Assembly (NCBI GenBank): GCA_964628285.1
Contig: CAZVNP010000009.1
Span: forward strand, 1-64,000
Source: JAPLDP01 sp964628285
GTDB lineage: Bacteria > Bacteroidota > Bacteroidia > Bacteroidales > JAGONC01
DNA length: 64,000 nucleotides
Direction: 5' to 3'
Shown here: positions 61,123 through 64,000 of the stretch, piece by piece
Position numbering within the stretch: position 1 is the stretch's first letter
Layout: each line of letters opens with the position of its first letter
Position numbers and translations under genes: made by a program
The notes under the pieces: model-generated
The model's database searches: none
What the model was told of the DNA's origin: nothing
What the model saw: only the letters and a program-made list of their open reading frames with translations

Positions 61123-62549
61123 TACGGAAAATAAATAAGCTGCGTGAACATGAGAGCATCCTCCTGTTCCTGGATGATCCGGGTGCCATTCCTGCAGGAT
61201 TGCTCACAGAAGAGGAAAAAGCCTATGTGACAGATCAAAGAACAAAAAACGAAAAGGATAGTGTGGTCCTGAACCGTTATGACAGGATGATCATCGTTCA
61301 GTTCGGGGGAAAGGATAAGGCAGAATACCAGCGCATGGAATTTTGCAGGAAAGAGGGTGACAAGATCCAGCAGCTTTTAAATGATAACAAGATAAGGCAA
61401 GTCATCCTGTACGATTGCCAGGACAAACCGGTTGAGACCCTCGCTCTGGCCGAAGGCATGGCGCTTGGTAACTACCAGTTCCTGAAATATAAAAAAGATG
61501 CCGACAGCAAAAAAAATTTGCTGGTCGATATCCTTATCCTGTCTAAAAAGGTCGGACGAAGTGATGTTAACCTGCTGAATATCATTGTCAGTGCCGTTTT
61601 CTTCTGCCGTGACCTCGTCAATGAGCCGCCTGTCGCCCTCACGTCGGTGACCCTGGCCGAAGCCTTAGAAAAAGTGGGAACCTCCACGGGCATGAAGGTG
61701 GAGGTCTTTCATAAAAAGAAAATAGAAGCGCTGAAGATGGGAGGCTTGCTGGCTGTGAACAGGGGCAGCGCTCATCCTCCCACTTTCACCATTATGGAGT
61801 GGCATCCCGCCGCTGCGATCAACCCAAAGCCTGTCATCCTCGTCGGCAAAGGCATTGTCTTCGATGCCGGCGGGCTGAGTCTGAAACCGCCCTCCGGCAT
61901 GGAGACCATGAAGGATGATATGGCGGGGGCGGCAGCCGTGGCTTCAGCCGTTTATGCCGTCGCCAGGGCTCAGCTTCCCGTTTATGTGATCGCGCTGATA
62001 CCTTCCACCGATAACAGGCCCGACAGCAACGCCTATGCCCCGGGGGATGTGATCACCATGTACGACGGATCCATGGTGGAGGTGCTGAACACCGATGCCG
62101 AAGGCCGGATGATCCTCGCCGATGCCCTAAGCTATGCCAAACAGTATGACCCCGAGCTGGTCATTGATGTGGCCACACTGACAGGCTCGGCCGCGATGGC
62201 TATCGGAAAATATGGCATCGTGACCATGAACTTTCATGCCGACGACAGTTTGGCCTTACTCAAAGAAAGCGGCATGAGGGTGTTTGAACGACTGGTCGAA
62301 TTTCCGGCATGGGAAGAATATAAAGAGCTTCTCAAATCAGAGATAGCCGACATAAAAAACATCGGAGGGAAAGAAGCCGGCGCCATTACTGCCGGTCTTT
62401 TCCTTGAGCACTTCACAGGATATCCTTACCTTCATCTGGATATTGCCGGCCCCGCCTTTGTCGAAAAAAAGGACAGCTATCGCGGAACAGGTGGCACCGG
62501 CGTTACCGTGAGACTGCTGTTCGATTTTATCAGACAAAAATGCAGGTGA
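61119..62549 (+). CDS. M17 leucyl aminopeptidase
   Basis: The protein has 476 residues. The C-terminal catalytic domain has the metal and active-site motifs VGKGIVFDAGGLSLKP and NTDAEGRMILADAL, with DMAGAAAV between. The N-terminal domain (residues 1-170) is less conserved. The usual product is a cytosolic hexameric dizinc aminopeptidase. It is translationally coupled to waaA. Confidence 0.95.
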   Translation: MIRKINKLREHESILLFLDDPGAIPAGLLTEEEKAYVTDQRTKNEKDSVVLNRYDRMIIVQFGGKDKAEYQRMEFCRKEGDKIQQLLNDNKIRQVILYDCQDKPVETLALAEGMALGNYQFLKYKKDADSKKNLLVDILILSKKVGRSDVNLLNIIVSAVFFCRDLVNEPPVALTSVTLAEALEKVGTSTGMKVEVFHKKKIEALKMGGLLAVNRGSAHPPTFTIMEWHPAAAINPKPVILVGKGIVFDAGGLSLKPPSGMETMKDDMAGAAAVASAVYAVARAQLPVYVIALIPSTDNRPDSNAYAPGDVITMYDGSMVEVLNTDAEGRMILADALSYAKQYDPELVIDVATLTGSAAMAIGKYGIVTMNFHADDSLALLKESGMRVFERLVEFPAWEEYKELLKSEIADIKNIGGKEAGAITAGLFLEHFTGYPYLHLDIAGPAFVEKKDSYRGTGGTGVTVRLLFDFIRQKCR

Positions 62550-62577
62550 AATGAAAGACGGCAAATCATTTTAATGG

Positions 62578-62585
62578 TAATTTTG
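62578..62585 (+). promoter_or_regulatory. -7 element (TAATTTTG) directly upstream of pdxA
   Basis: An exact TAnnTTTG match 17 bases before the pdxA ATG at 62602. It supports transcription of the acidic N-terminal extension. No clear -33 element. Confidence 0.4.
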
Positions 62586-62601
62586 TGGAAAAGAACTGAA
62601 C

Positions 62602-63939
62602 ATGGACTTAGACAATCAATTTGATGAACAGAATGATCCATTGGAACTGAAGGATGATGGTGATTCCTTTGATGCGGATGAGGATACCTATGTTGAATCC
62701 GGTGAAGCCGTTTTTCCTGACGTGGAAACAGAAACCGGTGAGGAGGATGAATTTGTTGACCTGGATCAGGAAACGGAGATAGAAATGGAGGAGGAAGAGG
62801 AGGAAGAGGAGGAAGAGGAGGAAGATCAGATGATGGAGGAAAAACCTTCTCGTGTTCCTCACGAGGATATGCCGCATTTAAAAGTGGGCATCACCCATGG
62901 CGATTTCAATGGCGTCAGTTACGAGGTCATTCTGAAAACCCTGGCCGATCCCCGGATGACAGAGCTGTTCACCCCTATACTCTATGGTTCTTCCAAAGTA
63001 GCGTCATACTACCGCAAGACCTTCAACCTGCTGGATTTCAATTTTAATCCCGTCCGTCGCGCCGAACATGCCGATCCCAAGCGTATCAACCTCATCAACA
63101 TTTATGACCGTGAGGTCCGCATCGAATTCGGCAAAGCCTCTCCTGTGGCGGGGGAATTATCATACCTGGCCCTGGAACAGGCCGTGGCGGACCTTAAGAA
63201 TAAATTGATTGATGTGCTGGTCACCGCTCCCATCAATAAGAAAACCATTCAATCCCCCTCTTTTAATTTCCCCGGACATACCGAATACCTGGCTATGAAA
63301 TTCCACAGCGAGGATTATATGATGATCATGGTGGATGGTAACTTCAGGGTGGGACTGATCACCGGTCATGTTCCCATACATGACGTGGCAGGCAAAATCA
63401 CACGTGACGTTGTCTTGAATAAAATAAGGGTCTTCAATCAATCCCTCATCAGGGATTTCGGTGTCAGGAAGCCGCGCATTGCCGTGCTGGGGTTGAACCC
63501 GCATGCCGGTGAAGACGGCCTGCTGGGCACCGAGGAAGAGGAGGTCTTTGCCCCGGCCATTCACGACGCCGTGGAAGAGAATATCCTGGCCCTGGGGCCT
63601 TATCCTGCCGATGGTTTCTTTGGCATGATGTATCATTCCCAATTTGACGGTATCCTGGCGGCTTATCATGACCAGGGTTTGATACCCTTTAAAGCGCTGT
63701 CTTTCGACAAAGGTGTCAATTTCACGGCAGGTCTTCCCTATGTGCGCACGTCACCGGCCCACGGCACCGCCTATGAAATAGCCGGAAAAAACGAAGCTTC
63801 CCCCGACTCATTCAGGGAAGCCATTTTCATGGCACTGGATATTTACAGGCGAAGGAAGGAATATGAGGAACTGACTGCCAACCCGTTGCAGAAAAGCATT
63901 CTCGTGGACGAAACACCTGAAACGGAAAACAACATTTGA
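62602..63939 (+). CDS. pdxA: 4-hydroxythreonine-4-phosphate dehydrogenase with acidic N-terminal extension
   Basis: The protein has 445 residues. Residues about 92-440 are a complete PdxA: GITHGDFNGVSYEVILKTL, TAPINKKTI, the metal His in FPGHTEYLAMKF, GHVPIHDVAGKI and YHDQGLIPFKAL, and LPYVRTSPAHGTAYEIAGK. It makes 3-amino-2-oxopropyl phosphate for pyridoxal phosphate synthesis. The first 90 residues are Asp/Glu-rich, with twelve Glu in a row encoded by four 9-bp repeats. PdxA is normally 330-360 residues. An internal ATG at 62869 (MPHLKVGITHG) could give the normal form. Confidence 0.94.
   Translation: MDLDNQFDEQNDPLELKDDGDSFDADEDTYVESGEAVFPDVETETGEEDEFVDLDQETEIEMEEEEEEEEEEEEDQMMEEKPSRVPHEDMPHLKVGITHGDFNGVSYEVILKTLADPRMTELFTPILYGSSKVASYYRKTFNLLDFNFNPVRRAEHADPKRINLINIYDREVRIEFGKASPVAGELSYLALEQAVADLKNKLIDVLVTAPINKKTIQSPSFNFPGHTEYLAMKFHSEDYMMIMVDGNFRVGLITGHVPIHDVAGKITRDVVLNKIRVFNQSLIRDFGVRKPRIAVLGLNPHAGEDGLLGTEEEEVFAPAIHDAVEENILALGPYPADGFFGMMYHSQFDGILAAYHDQGLIPFKALSFDKGVNFTAGLPYVRTSPAHGTAYEIAGKNEASPDSFREAIFMALDIYRRRKEYEELTANPLQKSILVDETPETENNI
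62788..62823 (+). repeat. Four 9-bp tandem repeats (GAGGAGGAA) in pdxA
   Basis: Four exact copies, in frame, encoding twelve Glu in the acidic N-terminal extension. Such a run could slip in replication, changing the Glu count in frame. Confidence 0.9.
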
Positions 63940-63945
63940 TCTGCT

Positions 63946-64000
63946 ATGCCCAATGGCCAGGTGCCATATACCATCACCGAAATTGCCGTGATCGTTAACG
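63946..64000 (+). CDS. Start of a downstream gene, cut by the window end
   Basis: An ATG at 63946, six bases after the pdxA stop, opens a frame to the end: MPNGQVPYTITEIAVIVN. The TITEIAVIV phrase is like the first strand and helix of MurF-type ligases, including the MurF-alanine racemase fusions of Bacteroidota, but 18 residues cannot decide this. Confidence 0.4.
   Translation, partial: MPNGQVPYTITEIAVIVN

Noticed and set aside
1..64000. tRNA, rRNA and riboswitch genes
   Set aside because: I looked through the gene gaps for cloverleaf ends, rRNA stretches and obvious riboswitch cores and saw none; most gaps are under 200 bases.

Overview
The window comes from a member of the Bacteroidota, most likely near the Bacteroidales. 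The evidence is a type IX secretion (T9SS) and gliding gene set (porP-gldK-gldL-gldM-gldN, a porW/sprE homologue, gldD, gldE), two proteins with T9SS C-terminal sorting domains, a DUF2723 membrane protein, DUF4468 and bactofilin genes, and many copies of the Bacteroidota -7 promoter element TAnnTTTG. The order porP-K-L-M-N is the one known from Porphyromonas; Flavobacterium keeps its porP/sprF-type gene elsewhere. Nearly all of the window is ordinary chromosomal core. I see no rRNA, tRNA, CRISPR array, phage or transposase.

Layout. 1-5400: a T9SS-sorted BNR-type protein cut by the window edge, a 500-base gene-poor stretch with repeats, then gldD-gldE-ssb-mutY, all on the minus strand. 5456-11520: HU, a 29-residue basic protein, RNase G, trpS, hflX and lnt on the plus strand. 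11551-16384: a PLD-type enzyme, yicC-gmk-nadD, an alpha/beta hydrolase and gpmA. 16614-23526: DUF2723 protein, M1 peptidase with sorting domain, Ig-like lipoprotein. 23528-28221: arsR-type regulator, adenine deaminase, DUF4468 protein, groES-groEL. 28382-36096: secG, a TPR-like protein, lptE, a sigma-54 activator, pheT and recG. 36200-42420: the T9SS core operon. 42727-47185: YitT-type protein, rseP, dxr, M23 peptidase. 47334-53944: porW/sprE, bactofilin, a small membrane protein, queD, folE, a BI-1 family protein and fabD. 53973-58893: nucleotide-sugar genes rfbB, galE, wbpB, wbpD, wbpE. 59062-64000: a putative barrel protein, waaA, an M17 aminopeptidase, pdxA, and the first codons of another gene.

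How they fit together. Envelope biogenesis dominates: lipoprotein acylation (lnt), LPS assembly (lptE, waaA), protein export (secG), intramembrane proteolysis (rseP), the T9SS motor and ring, and sugars for surface polysaccharide. In Porphyromonas the Wbp sugar pathway is needed to anchor T9SS cargo to A-LPS, so T9SS genes, T9SS cargo and wbp genes in one window make functional sense.

Points for a second look: a sigma-54-type promoter and an inverted repeat directly before groES, next to a sensor-less sigma-54 activator gene; a 90-residue polyacidic N-terminal extension on PdxA; a heptanucleotide repeat translated as the C-terminal tail of GalE; several places where a terminator hairpin abuts or overlaps the next promoter; and the hairpin-forming repeat between the first two genes. 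I found no clearly new multi-gene system; the most novel items are regulatory and small-scale.
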